DNA of 64,000 bases from Chryseobacterium capnotolerans (lineage in GTDB: Bacteria; Bacteroidota; Bacteroidia; Flavobacteriales; Weeksellaceae): contig NZ_CP065589.1 in assembly GCF_021278965.1 (NCBI RefSeq), positions 5,001 to 69,000 of the forward strand, in the 5' to 3' direction. Made by a program: the position numbers and the translations under genes. The notes below the pieces were generated by a model that saw only the letters and a list, made by a program, of their open reading frames with translations, made no database searches and was not told the DNA's origin. This document shows positions 10,712 through 20,948 of this stretch, piece after piece (within the stretch, counting starts at the first letter, position 1; each line of letters starts with the position of its first letter).

Positions 10712-10738
10712 GAAATACAGAATTGAATATTTAGAGTT

Positions 10739-11317
10739 CTAGTTGTCTACTAAGGTATAGGTAACAGTAGCCATAGTAGATGCTTTTACCGTTAAATCTG
10801 AATAATTGGCTACGCCACCAGGGCCACTTCCTGCAGCAAGGGCATACGTAAGATTATGTCCATTATTAGCACCATTGCCTGTATAAGCACTTCCAATACC
10901 GGAAATAAGGGTCTGGTCAGCACCACTTAAAGTTAAAAGCCCAGCGGTTGTTCCTACACCTCCTCCTCCTGCTCCTGTAGCAGAAGCGGCTGTTACTTGC
11001 ACATCTATTCCGGGAATAACAGCATTAAGTTTTACAGTTACACTACGGGAAGGTTTAGCATCGGACTTGATAGTAGAATAATTAAGCCATAAAGTATTGT
11101 TGGCTGCACTAGGTACAATAGCGTTACCTGCCTCAGTAGGAGCAGTAAATCCTAACGTGATATTTTTTGTAGCAGCAGGTTCAATATCTACAAGGGCAAC
11201 ATCCGGAACCGAAATGGTAATCGTATGGCTGTCTGTATTGGAATCCTGAGCTCTTAAATTTCCGGATATGGCAGCTGTAAATAAAGACATTGCTACCGTT
11301 AATTTTAATTTATTCAT
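10739..11317 (-). CDS. Exported fibre-subunit-like protein, first and probably major subunit of the cluster
   Basis: A 192-residue exported protein; I start it at the ATG at 11317 because MNKLKLTVAMSLFTAAISG is a complete signal peptide ending at LRAQ. The mature protein reads ITISVPDVALVDIEPA, then LGFTAPTEAGN, GAGGGG and ISGIGSAYTGNGANNGH, matching the paralogue at 6570-7097 block for block. It is Gly/Ala/Thr-rich with alternating hydrophobic strands and ends VTYTLVDN, like the C-terminal strand of donor-strand-exchange pilins. It is the promoter-proximal gene of the cluster and is separated from the chaperone/usher genes by a hairpin, consistent with the most abundant product. Confidence 0.65.
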   Translation of the reverse strand: MNKLKLTVAMSLFTAAISGNLRAQDSNTDSHTITISVPDVALVDIEPAATKNITLGFTAPTEAGNAIVPSAANNTLWLNYSTIKSDAKPSRSVTVKLNAVIPGIDVQVTAASATGAGGGGVGTTAGLLTLSGADQTLISGIGSAYTGNGANNGHNLTYALAAGSGPGGVANYSDLTVKASTMATVTYTLVDN

Positions 11318-11450
11318 GATCTTAATTATTAGTAGAGTGAAAATAATAAAAATCAACTAATTATGAAATAAATATATGATAATTTTCATATTGTTAAATA
11401 TTTCTCTATTGTAATGTGATATGATTGAAAAATATTTCACCTTTAGCGTA

Positions 11451-11480
11451 CAAAAAATCCTGCACATTTGTACAGGATTT
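11451..11480 (-). terminator. Terminator downstream of phospholipase C gene
   Basis: On the minus strand AAATCCTG (11480-11473) pairs with CAGGATTT (11462-11455), followed by a T run. It lies 26 bases after the stop of the phospholipase gene. Confidence 0.82.
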
Positions 11481-11505
11481 ACAATGTTTTGATAAGAATA
11501 TTGCT

Positions 11506-13851
11506 TTATGCCCAGTGTGGATCTGAAACAGAAACTTTTCCTGTTTCTATTCTTCCTGCAAAGTGCCAGATATGTTCACCTGAGGTTATTTTTAAGTCAT
11601 ACCAGCCTTTGAATGAGGTAAGATCAATCACTATTTTCTCTTCCGGTTTCTGAATAGCAACTGTTTTTTTGCTTTTTTCATACAGATTTTCAAAAGTAAT
11701 ACTTCCTTTTTTCCCATTTTTAATGATCAGTTCAACCTGATTTTTTGATGGATTATTGATTAAAGTAATGTTTGATTCCGGAATATTATTTCCTTTAAAT
11801 TTTCGGAAAAAGCCATTAGGCCCAAACACTTCATAATCATAGTTTCCTGATTGTACCGCCGGATGGGATAGTTCCTTCCTGGAATATAATGTATAGGAGA
11901 AATAATAATTACTGGTATTGATAAATTGTGTTCTGTCATAAAGATGCAGGGGAACACCATTTTCCTTTAAATTGGTCATTGTAATCTTACCTTCATCCAA
12001 ATTTACCTGAAAGTTGTATGGAAGAGGATTGGAAGGCTTCATTCCCTTTTCCTGAATTTCTAGTAAATCTTTGTTCAGCTCATTCTCAGTATACCATTTC
12101 AATTGGGGGACAGGTTTATTTTTAGCTGCATTGATTGTTTTAGCATAATCTTTCTGATCCAGGTAATTCATTTGTGGAGCCTTGATATTTGAAGAATTAA
12201 AAGCTGAAGTAAGATCTCCACAAACCGCTCGTCTCCATTCACTGATGTTGTCTACATGAACATCTTTATTGAATTTCTTCATGATGAATTTCTCCAGAAA
12301 CTGCAATACTGAAGTATGATCTGAAACTTCAGAATTAACAAAACCTCCTTTCGTCCATGGGGAAGCAATAATCATAGGAACTCTGTATCCTAATCCTACT
12401 GTTCCTTCTGCTTTTTCATAGTCTTTTAAAGTGGGATCAGACATATATTCCTGAGCCTTGTCCACATATTCCACACCGCTTTTTCCATTGATATCAACCG
12501 GTTGGCTAGGGTTCAATGGCGGAGCAAAAGGGATGACGTGATCGAAATAACCGTCATTTTCATCATAATTGATAATGAAGATTGTTTTTTTCCACATTTC
12601 AGGATCCTTGGTCAGGATATTCAGAACCTCAGAAATATACCATGCCCCATACCATGGAGATCCCGGATGATCTGAGAAGTGTTCAGGAGCTACCAGCCAT
12701 GAAACCAATGGAAGTTTCTTCTCTTCCACATCCTTTCGGAACTGGAATAATACATCACCTTTGGGTACTACCAATCTTTCTCCATGCTCATCTTTTCCAA
12801 TTTCCAGATTATGATAATCAGGGTCATTTGAATTGGTAGTAAAAGCTTTTTCATGAAGATTCTTTTCCATTTGAGAAAGCTTTGAATAATTATCAGGGTG
12901 ATATTTCACCTGATCTTCCTGGAGCTCCACAATAATAGCCTCCAGTCTTTCTTTCTGACTAGGTTTTTTCAGAATTTCCTGCTTCAGCGAAGCGATCATA
13001 TTGGGAATGTGTTGATAATATCCTTTAGAAAACTTTACATTGAATTTTGAAAACCATTCAATCGGATTATCTGTAAAATTACTTAGCCATGCTTCCTGCT
13101 CTCCTGATAATCCTTTTGGAAGACTGATTTCATTTTGATAAATACGCCATGAAACATTTTGTTCCTCTAAAATTTCAGGGAAACTTTTCCATTTTGCTTG
13201 TCTTGCTTTATCATAATCAATATCATCGTTGACCACATTAGCTTTTGATTTACCATTTTGCTGCTCTCTCAAGGTCCCAGACCAATGGAAAAGCCTGTTT
13301 GGAGTAGTTCCAGTCATTGAAGAACAGAAGTATTGGTCAAATATGGTAAAGGCATCTGCAAGCTGATAATAAAACGGAAGATCTTCACGATTATAGTACC
13401 CTAAGGTAAGTGGAATATTTTTGTAATTTTCATTACCCGAAGCTTTAGCCTGAAGCCACTGGTCATATTTTCCTTTATTAAATGCCTGCTGTTGATTTTC
13501 CCATGAATGGGGAAGGGAGCTCATCCAGGTTGATTTGGTATTTCTCAGATCCAGACGTGCCGGAGCGGCATATTTTCCTGTTTTTTCCTTTTGAAAAAAA
13601 GCGGAGTGACCATCCTGTTTTATGAAAGTTCTTTTATCAAGGAATCCGCGGACTCCTTTAAGGGCTCCAAAAGCATGATCGAATGAACGGTTTTCCTGCA
13701 TCAGAATAACAACATGTTCTGCATCATAAAATGTGGACTGTGCAGCCGGATCTATAGCCAAAGCCTTTAGAATAGCTGGATGTAAAACACTTGAGGTTCC
13801 TAATCCAGCCAATAAAATACTTGATTTTTCTAAAAATTCTCTTCTGTTCAT
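11506..13851 (-). CDS. plcN: Phosphocholine-specific (non-haemolytic type) phospholipase C, Tat-exported
   Basis: A 781-residue member of the phosphoesterase family of phospholipases C that cleave the head group from phosphatidylcholine and related lipids. A twin-arginine signal, NRREFLEKS, is at residues 2-10. The metal-binding/catalytic entry MQENRSFDHAFG is at about 51-62, with MTGTTPNRLFHWSG and YDENDGYFDHV further on. Two C-terminal beta domains (DUF756 type) end in WHFAGRIETGKVSVSDPHW, the standard C-terminus of this family. The length matches the family. A terminator separates it from the SusC/SusD pair 2 genes upstream on the same strand. Extracytoplasmic lipid-phosphate release feeding that transporter is an inference. 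The symbol follows Pseudomonas usage and is approximate. Confidence 0.9.
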   Translation of the reverse strand: MNRREFLEKSSILLAGLGTSSVLHPAILKALAIDPAAQSTFYDAEHVVILMQENRSFDHAFGALKGVRGFLDKRTFIKQDGHSAFFQKEKTGKYAAPARLDLRNTKSTWMSSLPHSWENQQQAFNKGKYDQWLQAKASGNENYKNIPLTLGYYNREDLPFYYQLADAFTIFDQYFCSSMTGTTPNRLFHWSGTLREQQNGKSKANVVNDDIDYDKARQAKWKSFPEILEEQNVSWRIYQNEISLPKGLSGEQEAWLSNFTDNPIEWFSKFNVKFSKGYYQHIPNMIASLKQEILKKPSQKERLEAIIVELQEDQVKYHPDNYSKLSQMEKNLHEKAFTTNSNDPDYHNLEIGKDEHGERLVVPKGDVLFQFRKDVEEKKLPLVSWLVAPEHFSDHPGSPWYGAWYISEVLNILTKDPEMWKKTIFIINYDENDGYFDHVIPFAPPLNPSQPVDINGKSGVEYVDKAQEYMSDPTLKDYEKAEGTVGLGYRVPMIIASPWTKGGFVNSEVSDHTSVLQFLEKFIMKKFNKDVHVDNISEWRRAVCGDLTSAFNSSNIKAPQMNYLDQKDYAKTINAAKNKPVPQLKWYTENELNKDLLEIQEKGMKPSNPLPYNFQVNLDEGKITMTNLKENGVPLHLYDRTQFINTSNYYFSYTLYSRKELSHPAVQSGNYDYEVFGPNGFFRKFKGNNIPESNITLINNPSKNQVELIIKNGKKGSITFENLYEKSKKTVAIQKPEEKIVIDLTSFKGWYDLKITSGEHIWHFAGRIETGKVSVSDPHWA

Positions 13852-13867
13852 GATCTATCGTAATAAG

Positions 13868-13908
13868 AAAGAAACCGCAAGTTAATAGGATTTTCCTGCG
13901 ATTTCTTT
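13868..13908 (-). terminator. Terminator after SusD 2
   Basis: AAAGAAACCGCA (13868-13879) pairs with TGCGATTTCTTT (13897-13908), one wobble in 12 pairs, in the gap between the SusD 2 stop and the phospholipase start. On the minus strand the 3' arm ends in TTTCTTTCTT. It may lower read-through into the phospholipase gene. Confidence 0.65.
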
Positions 13909-13934
13909 GTTGGGTATAAAAATAAGTCAGATTT

Positions 13935-15455
13935 CTATTGTAACCACCAAGGTTTGGAGCTTATCTTATCATTTCCTCCATACTGAGCGGCAAGAGCAGC
14001 CTTTAAATTAGTACTGTTGTAATTGTATTCAGACTGAGGATACCTGAACCTAAATGGCGCCGATGTCCCAGTACTTAAAGGATAATTAGGATATCCTGTT
14101 CTTAAATAATCATAATAAGAAGTCCATTGTGACTGGTGGAACATGATCATATATTTTTGAGTGATGATTTTTTCCACCTGTTCCTGTACGGGAGCAGAAT
14201 TATTGTATACTACCAAAGGTGTTGCCAGATACTGATTTACATCAAAACCTGTAAAATACTGCCCGGCATTTTTTACATAGGTCTGATAAAAATTAAAACT
14301 TGCCTTGATTGCATTATCATAATGAGTCTTTGCCGATCCGGAAATCCATCCTCTTGCCGCAGCTTCAGCCAAAATAAATTCCAGTTCTGAATAACTTAAA
14401 ATCGAAGACGGTTCATTGGTTGGATCTTTATAAAAACGATCGTTTACCTTGGAGATGTTCTTTGCTGTAATTAATTTAGCATTTTCAGAATAAGGAGAAA
14501 TAGGATCTCCGCCATTGTATCCTGTAAAGTCTGTGATTGCTTTTCCTGCTTCTTTAGCGCCTGTGGTTTGAGAGGCAAATGTGAACAAACGCGGATCTTT
14601 TCTGTCTTTAAATAGATTAATGAAATAATCTGCCATGTACAAGCTTGATCCATATCCACTGTTGTTGAACATGGAATATCGGCTGTCTGCAGCATCTGCG
14701 AACTTAAGCTCTCCATTATCTGCAATAGAAGTCATCAAAGGCTGGCTTCCTGCGATAGAAGCAAATTCGGTGGCGATATTATAGCTTCCAACCGTTGTTT
14801 TTTTAGATAAAGTGATTAAGATTTTCAAACGGAAAGAATTGATGAGTTTTTTCCATTTGGCAGCATCCCCGTTGAAGATAATATCTCCTTCAATTTTATC
14901 ATTGGAATTAATAAGATCATTGGCTTCTTTTAATTCTGATAAAATTCCGGCCATTACTACATCCTGAGTGTCATATTTAGGCTGTGTTATCCCTGATTCA
15001 CCTTTTACAGCTTCCGAATAAGGAATGCTGCCTACTTTTAAACTTGTATTAAAGAAGTAATAGGCTCTCAGGAATTTACCTACAGCCAAATAGTTTTTAT
15101 TATTTCTCTTTTCACCCTCCTGCATTATTTTTCCCGTATTAAGAAGCCCTTTAGAATAAACTTCAAAAGAGGCATCATTCCATTTCAGGTATTGAAACGT
15201 ATTTTCACCATCTGTACCAATCATCATTCTTGAGGCATACATATTGTCTCCATTTACCCAAAAGGCATCTTTCGCAACATAAGTGAGAAGGTATTTAGGA
15301 TCAATACTTGCCTGGTCGTTCGGGTTTTCATTGATTTTATCAAGATTGGATTCGCATGATGTCAATGCCAGTACTCCTGCTGTAAATACAGCTGTAATCA
15401 GTTTTTTTACTTTTTTGTTCTTTAAGTCTTTTGTTTTGAATATATTATTTTTCAT
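13935..15455 (-). CDS. SusD/RagB-like outer-membrane lipoprotein (pair 2)
   Basis: A 506-residue lipoprotein. Residues 20-34 form the signal with lipobox LTSC, followed by ESNLDKINENPND, the typical start of SusD-like_2 proteins. The protein is helical, contains FILAEAAARGW (the conserved tetratricopeptide-like helix of the family) and ends with FRFRYPQSEYNYN and a KPWW tail. It pairs with the SusC gene 18 bases upstream and is intact, unlike that gene. It is predicted to bind substrate at the cell surface. Linkage to the phospholipase gene downstream suggests a phosphorylated lipid-derived ligand, which is speculative. Confidence 0.9.
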   Translation of the reverse strand: MKNNIFKTKDLKNKKVKKLITAVFTAGVLALTSCESNLDKINENPNDQASIDPKYLLTYVAKDAFWVNGDNMYASRMMIGTDGENTFQYLKWNDASFEVYSKGLLNTGKIMQEGEKRNNKNYLAVGKFLRAYYFFNTSLKVGSIPYSEAVKGESGITQPKYDTQDVVMAGILSELKEANDLINSNDKIEGDIIFNGDAAKWKKLINSFRLKILITLSKKTTVGSYNIATEFASIAGSQPLMTSIADNGELKFADAADSRYSMFNNSGYGSSLYMADYFINLFKDRKDPRLFTFASQTTGAKEAGKAITDFTGYNGGDPISPYSENAKLITAKNISKVNDRFYKDPTNEPSSILSYSELEFILAEAAARGWISGSAKTHYDNAIKASFNFYQTYVKNAGQYFTGFDVNQYLATPLVVYNNSAPVQEQVEKIITQKYMIMFHQSQWTSYYDYLRTGYPNYPLSTGTSAPFRFRYPQSEYNYNSTNLKAALAAQYGGNDKISSKPWWLQ

Positions 15456-15473
15456 TGTAAGGTCGTCTTTAAA

Positions 15474-18400
15474 TTAAAACTTAAGATTAAATCCGATTCC
15501 GAACCATCTGCTTGAAGGATCCTGAATGTCATTGGTGGTATCACCCGTTCTTCCCGATCTGATCTGAAAATCAGGGTCAGAATAAAGATTCTTCGATTTT
15601 TTCCACATGGCCAGATTGTAAGCAGAGATATTGGCTGTGAATCCCTTGATCATTCCTTTTGGATTCAGTAAAGAAGAGAAATCATATTCTAGTACCACGG
15701 ATCTTAGCTTGATAAAGGTTCTGTCGAAAACATTGGCAAATTCTTCACTTTCATCCTGAGTTACTCTGGCCTGGTATGGGTAATTCTGTGCCCAATCCTG
15801 GAAGTTGATAGGCTTGGTATGCTGAGTATATTTGCCTGTTGCAGGATCATAGTTTACCCCATTTGGAACAAAATAATAGGTTCCCGGGTTAGCATATTCA
15901 AGATCTCTATACGCTACAGAATTGGGATGTTTTCCACCCCACCACATTTTTTCAACTACCTGAGATCTCATGATTCCACCAATACTTCCGTCAATTCCGA
16001 TATTTAAGGATAGTTTTTTATACTTGAAGGTATTGTTGAACCCAAAGGTCCAGTCCGGATTGAAGTGTCCCAGATTACTTGGTGTATTAGCTCTGGTCGG
16101 CATTCCTGATTTGGCATCCAGAATTACCTGTCCATCCGGAGATTTTTGCCACGTGTAATCATAGTAGCTGTCCATTCTTTCTCCCAACTTGATATTGTTG
16201 TAGTTAGGCATATTATCATAAATAGAAGTCAGCTTTTGCTCATAGGTACTCCAGTTAATTAATGTTTTCCAGGTAAAATCAGCAGTCTTTATTGGGATCA
16301 GTCCAAGTGAAATTTCGAATCCTTTTGTAGTATATTCATTACCGTTTACATACTGAGAGATGAAACCTGATGATTCAGCGCTTGGAAATTCCAGAATATT
16401 GTTGTAATCAAGAGTTCTGAAATAAGTAGCATCTAAAGTAATCCTGTTATTGAATAGGCCGGCGCTTAATCCCAATTCATAAGATTTGGTCTGTTCTGGT
16501 TTCAGTGTGTTTTCTACATTCAGGATGGTAGGATAAAGATAGGTTGGATTACCATTAAAACTAATTCCTTTATTATTCGAATAATAGTTTCGGATGGAGT
16601 AAGGCTGGAAATCATATGCCACTTTTGCCCATGAAGCGGAAAGTTTCAGCATATTGACAGCTTCCGGCATTTTTACCAGATTGGAAATCACAGCACTGAT
16701 GGATGCGGAAGGGTAGAAGTAAGATCTGTTGGCTTTTGGCAGAGTAGAAGACCAGTCATTACGTCCGGAGATGTTGATGAAGAAAGCATTGTATAACCCG
16801 ATGTCAATTGTAGAATAAGCGCTATAGATCAGCTTTTCTTTCAGATATGTATATATTTTTTGAGAGCTCCGATAGAATTGTCAAATGAATATATTTCCGG
16901 TATTTTTAAACCATCAGTAGAGGTCTCATCCCTATTGTTTTTAAAGTAAAATGCTGAACCTCCGGCATTGATCGTCAAATCAAAATTCTCAGAGATTTTC
17001 TTTTTATAAGTAGCCAGAACATCGTAGTTGAGGTTCCAGGTTTTCAGATCTTTTACGATATATCCGCCACTTCTTGGGGCACTGTAATTGAAATAAGAAT
17101 AAGGGCTGAATGTTTCAGACTTACTGTGATTTTCAACAAGGGAGATCTTTCCTTTTACTGAAAAATCTTGTGTAGCCTTATATTCTAATCCGGTCTGGGC
17201 ATTAATAATGTTAGTTCTGTTTTGATTTTTATAATATTCAGCTCCGAACCAAGGGTTATTGTACCATGCATAATTCCAGTTAGCCTGAGCTCTGCCTTCT
17301 TTTCCGGGAATCCACATGTGGTTTTTTAAGGCATTCCCATCCACATCACCTCCCATCCAGATCAGAATAGTATACATGTGTCCGCTGGGATTGTACTCGT
17401 AATTAGGAACATTTGGAGTAAAAGCCTGATTGAAATTAAATTTTGTATCAAAGATTAATTTATCTCCAAAATGATTTTCGGAAGAGAAGTTGATTCCGTA
17501 TTTCTGAAGATAAGAGTTCGGAACCCTGTCATCATAATTCATAAAGTTCCCCGAAAACCTGTAAATATCTTTATTATTTCGATAGCTGATTGCAAAATTA
17601 TTATTGTTGATAATGGCAGGCTTTAAGAAAGTGCTCAAATTATCGTGGTATTTCCAGTCGATCGGAACTCTTTCATATCTTGATTTATCATTATACTGGG
17701 TGTCTGTTACTGCTCCATACCATGGAATAACCTGCCCTGTTGCTTTATCTCGGATGGGGCTGTTCCATTGAGCAAGCTTTAGCCCGGGAACAAATTTAGG
17801 ACCCCAGATCATATCACCATCATTTACTCCGCCATCTGCACCATCCCAGAATTCATATTTGCCTTGAGAACCATTACCATATTCAGTCTGGGTTTTTGGA
17901 AGGTTGGTAAACCCGCCCGTAATCATGGTATTCTGAGAAAATTCCACAGAGAATCCTTTCTTTTTGGCACTTTTTGTAGTAATCAGGATAGCTCCATACC
18001 GACCTCTTGAACCGTAAAGAGCAGAAGCAGTGGCTCCTTTCAGAACGTTGATGTTTTCTATATTGTTAGGATCTAAATTTTGAAAAACTTCCTTTTCTAC
18101 AATCACTCCATCAATGACGAATACCAGATTGGAATTTCCTCTTAAAGTAAACTGAGGCGCTTGCTGCATCCCTGTTGGATTAGAAACATTCAGACCAGCT
18201 ACCTGTCCTGAGAATAAATTACCAATACTTGGTGTGGTGATGGTTTCAAACTGTTTAGTTCCCACTTCCTGGGTAGAATATCCAATCTTTTCTTTTTTCT
18301 TAGCAATTCCCAAAGCGGTAATAACAACACCTTCAATCTGTTTTTCATTGGTCTTTTTCAACACAATAGAATATTGCTTTTTTGAAGAAACCTCCACAGT

Positions 18401-18634
18401 ATAAACAGAAAAATCAGGAGAAAAGAACTCCAGAATGTCTTTGGGGCTGGCTGAAATGGTAAAATTCCCATTTTCATCTGTTGTAGCGGTTTTTCCTGTG
18501 TTTTTATCGGTAATATTTACCCCGGAAACACTGGTCCCATTTTCAGATTTTACATTTCCGGAAACGGCAATCTCCTGAGCTGTAATATATAAGGGAAGTA
18601 AAAAAACGGCAAACGTAGCTAAAGCTTTCTTCAT
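15474..18634 (-). CDS. SusC/RagA-family TonB-dependent receptor (pair 2; one frameshift)
   Basis: A TonB-dependent receptor of about 1,053 residues after correction. I start at the ATG at 18634 (MKKALATFAVFLLPLYITAQ signal peptide). A carboxypeptidase-regulatory-like Ig domain (about 22-105) contains VSGVNITDKNTGKTATTDENG. It is followed by IEGVVITALG (TonB box region), the plug (VFVIDGVIVEKE, VLKGATASALYGSRGRYG) and the barrel, which ends in FGIGFNLKF. The frame is lost at the 6-T run 16856-16861 (one base missing): uncorrected it stops at 16841, but adding one base joins GALKK to a clean barrel segment containing SGRNDWSSTLPKANRSYFYPS, a SusC hallmark. It is the first gene of a unit with SusD 2. 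Confidence 0.9.
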
Positions 18635-18790
18635 TTTTTTTGAATGCAAATTTAGCCGGGTACTATTACGTAAATTTTACGATCATATTAAGATAAAAAT
18701 ACAATTTGTGTATTTTTTAACAGAAATAATTAATAAAATGGTAAAATGAGAGACGCTTGTTATATCGTTGTTTCTGTTTTATTATATAAG

Positions 18791-19240
18791 GTTGGAAGCC
18801 GGAAGTCAGATGCTGGGAGCTATTGAAGTCTTTAAAATAACTGAAACACTTTCTGTTAGCTTTTGGTAATGGAGGAATTTTTAGATTATATTGCTGGAAG
18901 TGGGAAGTGGGAGGATGGAAGTTATTGAAGTCTTTAAAATAACTGAAACACTTTCTGTTAGCTTTTGGTAATGGAGGAATTTTTAGATTATATTGCTGGA
19001 AGTGGGAAGTGGGAGGATGGAAGTTATTGAAGTCTTTAAAATAACTGAAACACTTTCTGTTAGCTTTTGATAATGGAGGAATTTTTAGATTATATTGCTT
19101 GAAGTGGGAAGTGGGAGGATGGAAGTTATTGAAGTCTTTAAAATAACTGAAACACTTTCTATTAGCTTTTTATCACAAGGCTGCTACTTAAAATAGTAAC
19201 CTTACAGTAACTTCAAGCTTCCTGCATCCAGCTTCCTTTC
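18791..19240. repeat. Palindromic intergenic element containing a 102-bp tandem repeat
   Basis: Four starts of TATTGAAGTC TTTAAAATAA occur at 18821, 18923, 19025 and 19127, an exact 102-base period. Three units are full and nearly identical; the fourth breaks off near 19170. Each full unit contains GGAAGTGGGAGGATGGAAG. The array is bounded on the left by a related GGAAGCC..GGAAGTCAG..GATGC block (18794-18820) and on the right by the inverted form CTTCCTGCATCCAGCTTCC (19219-19237). There is no coding potential in any frame. Confidence 0.9.
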
Positions 19241-19244
19241 TCTC

Positions 19245-20849
19245 TTAAAATCTACTCAGAATACCCCAATGGATCTTTATATCATTGAATTTAAATGGAT
19301 TTCCAAACTCATTACCATTGGACAGCTGGAAACTCATCAGTCCGATCGGAATGAAGAAATTGAATCCAAGCCCAACGCTGTAGAGCTTAGGTTTTACATT
19401 CAGGGATTTATTATTGAGCTGCCCATACTGCCCAAAGAGGTCGAAGAAGGCCTGGTTGCCTATGAGATATCGGTATTCGAGACCTCCATAATAATAGAAG
19501 TCGGCGGCAAGAGAATTCTCATTGAAGCCCCGCATGGAATTCCATCCCCCAAAACGGTAAAGCTCGTTGGCAGAAAATTCAATCTTAGAATCCATCATGG
19601 CTCCTTCTGCTTTGATATTGAGGAAATGGTTTCCTGAAATATGATAATTATGCTCCCCGGAGAAATAAAACTGGTTCTGGGGCGCTTTTATATTTCCTTT
19701 GGTATAAGTGGTTGTTAAATAATCGTACCCGGCATTGATCCTTGTTTTGTAAAGAAAAAGATCAATATCGGTAGGCTCAGTCATTTCAAACCAGATCCCG
19801 ATCCCTTTTTTGTTGTAATCTTTTCCGGCGGCATATAAAGAATCTATAATGGTTGAGGTTTCCAATGTGGCACGGAGACCAATTTTGTTGCGGTTATTGA
19901 TGTGGTAATAAAAAGCGGGAAGGAATTTTACATTGGCAAATGTAGAATCCTGTCTGTAGATATTCACCTTTGTATTCATCCCGACATTAGATTTGAAAAG
20001 ATAAGGAATGTCTACCTGAAGATCAAAAGTCTGCCCTCTGTCCGGGTTTCTCTGCCAGTAAAGGTTGATAGCCTCGAAACCATTGAACATATTCCTGAAG
20101 TTCACATTCATAGTACCATTTAAGGTAAATTTATCTGTCTTATCATTTCCAAAACCAATGACCCCATCAAAGGTGTTGGTCTTTTTCTTCTGCAAGAACA
20201 GGTAAATATTGGTAGAATCTTTGGTGAATAAAGTTTGTGGCTGCCGATCCAGCATGACAAAAGGATGACTTTGAAAACTTTTGTTGATTGCCAGTAAGTT
20301 CTTATCATCATAGTTTTTTCCTTTGAATTCCTTTTCAAGATTTTTAATGAACCTTTTTGGAACTCTTTCGTAACCTTTTACAACAAAACCATTGATCGTT
20401 CTTTTATCATTCTTGTTGATGTCAAGTTCTACAACCGGAAAACCATTTTTCTGGCCTTTATATTTCGATTTGATCCTGCTGAAAGAATAACCGTCATCAA
20501 TATAACTTTTATTGATGCTTTTCTTGGTAGAATCTAAATTCTTTGTAAAAAAATCCTTCTGAACTTTCAGTTTCTGGACAATTGAATCTGAGAGGTTTAC
20601 ATAGGTTTCATTAAAGTTTTTCCCTTTGTCAAAGAAAATCTCCGTACTGTCTCCTTTTACTTTTACCTGTTTCAGCTGAGTGAAAAAATAATTGTTTTGA
20701 GCTAAAGAATCCAGAAACTTTACAGCAGAAGTTGAATCCTTTACTTTCTTCCTAACCTTGGTTTCTGTATCAATAAGCCAATACTGTTTTTTCTGCGCTT
20801 GTGTAAAAACGCAGAACAGGACAAAAAATATTTTTAAAAATAATTTCAA
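19245..20849 (-). CDS. Omp85/BamA-superfamily outer-membrane protein (POTRA plus surface-antigen barrel)
   Basis: A 534-residue protein with a signal peptide ending at TQAQ. Residues about 20-220 are POTRA-like (YIDDGYSFSRIKSKY, INGFVVKGYERVPKRFIKNL). Residues about 235-534 form a barrel containing FGGWNSMRGFNENSL, which holds the RGF motif of the Omp85 loop 6 at the usual place. The C-terminus is aromatic (IHWGILSRF). It is shorter than BamA, with one or two POTRA domains, so it is more like TamA/TpsB-type or small flavobacterial Omp85 proteins than the essential BamA. The start is TTG at 20849 (the signal peptide begins directly there); no in-frame ATG exists nearby. It follows the SDR gene on the same strand with a 99-base gap. 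Confidence 0.82.
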   Translation of the reverse strand: MKLFLKIFFVLFCVFTQAQKKQYWLIDTETKVRKKVKDSTSAVKFLDSLAQNNYFFTQLKQVKVKGDSTEIFFDKGKNFNETYVNLSDSIVQKLKVQKDFFTKNLDSTKKSINKSYIDDGYSFSRIKSKYKGQKNGFPVVELDINKNDKRTINGFVVKGYERVPKRFIKNLEKEFKGKNYDDKNLLAINKSFQSHPFVMLDRQPQTLFTKDSTNIYLFLQKKKTNTFDGVIGFGNDKTDKFTLNGTMNVNFRNMFNGFEAINLYWQRNPDRGQTFDLQVDIPYLFKSNVGMNTKVNIYRQDSTFANVKFLPAFYYHINNRNKIGLRATLETSTIIDSLYAAGKDYNKKGIGIWFEMTEPTDIDLFLYKTRINAGYDYLTTTYTKGNIKAPQNQFYFSGEHNYHISGNHFLNIKAEGAMMDSKIEFSANELYRFGGWNSMRGFNENSLAADFYYYGGLEYRYLIGNQAFFDLFGQYGQLNNKSLNVKPKLYSVGLGFNFFIPIGLMSFQLSNGNEFGNPFKFNDIKIHWGILSRF

Positions 20850-20878
20850 TGGGCCATTCGAATATAAGTTGAAGGCTT

Positions 20879-20904
20879 GTGAAAAATTACAAAAGATTTT
20901 TCAC
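20879..20904 (-). terminator. Hairpin between SDR and Omp85-like genes
   Basis: GTGAAAAAT (20879-20887) and ATTTTTCAC (20896-20904) form a perfect 9-bp stem in the 99-base gap. There is no T run after it on the minus strand, so it may be a weak terminator or a processing site rather than a strong stop. Confidence 0.35.
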
Positions 20905-20948
20905 TGCATTTCATTTCGTTCAGCATGACAATGCGTTCTATCAATCAA

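Noticed and set aside
18821..19172. CRISPR array
   Set aside because: The repeats are contiguous 102-bp units without unique spacers, and there are no cas genes.
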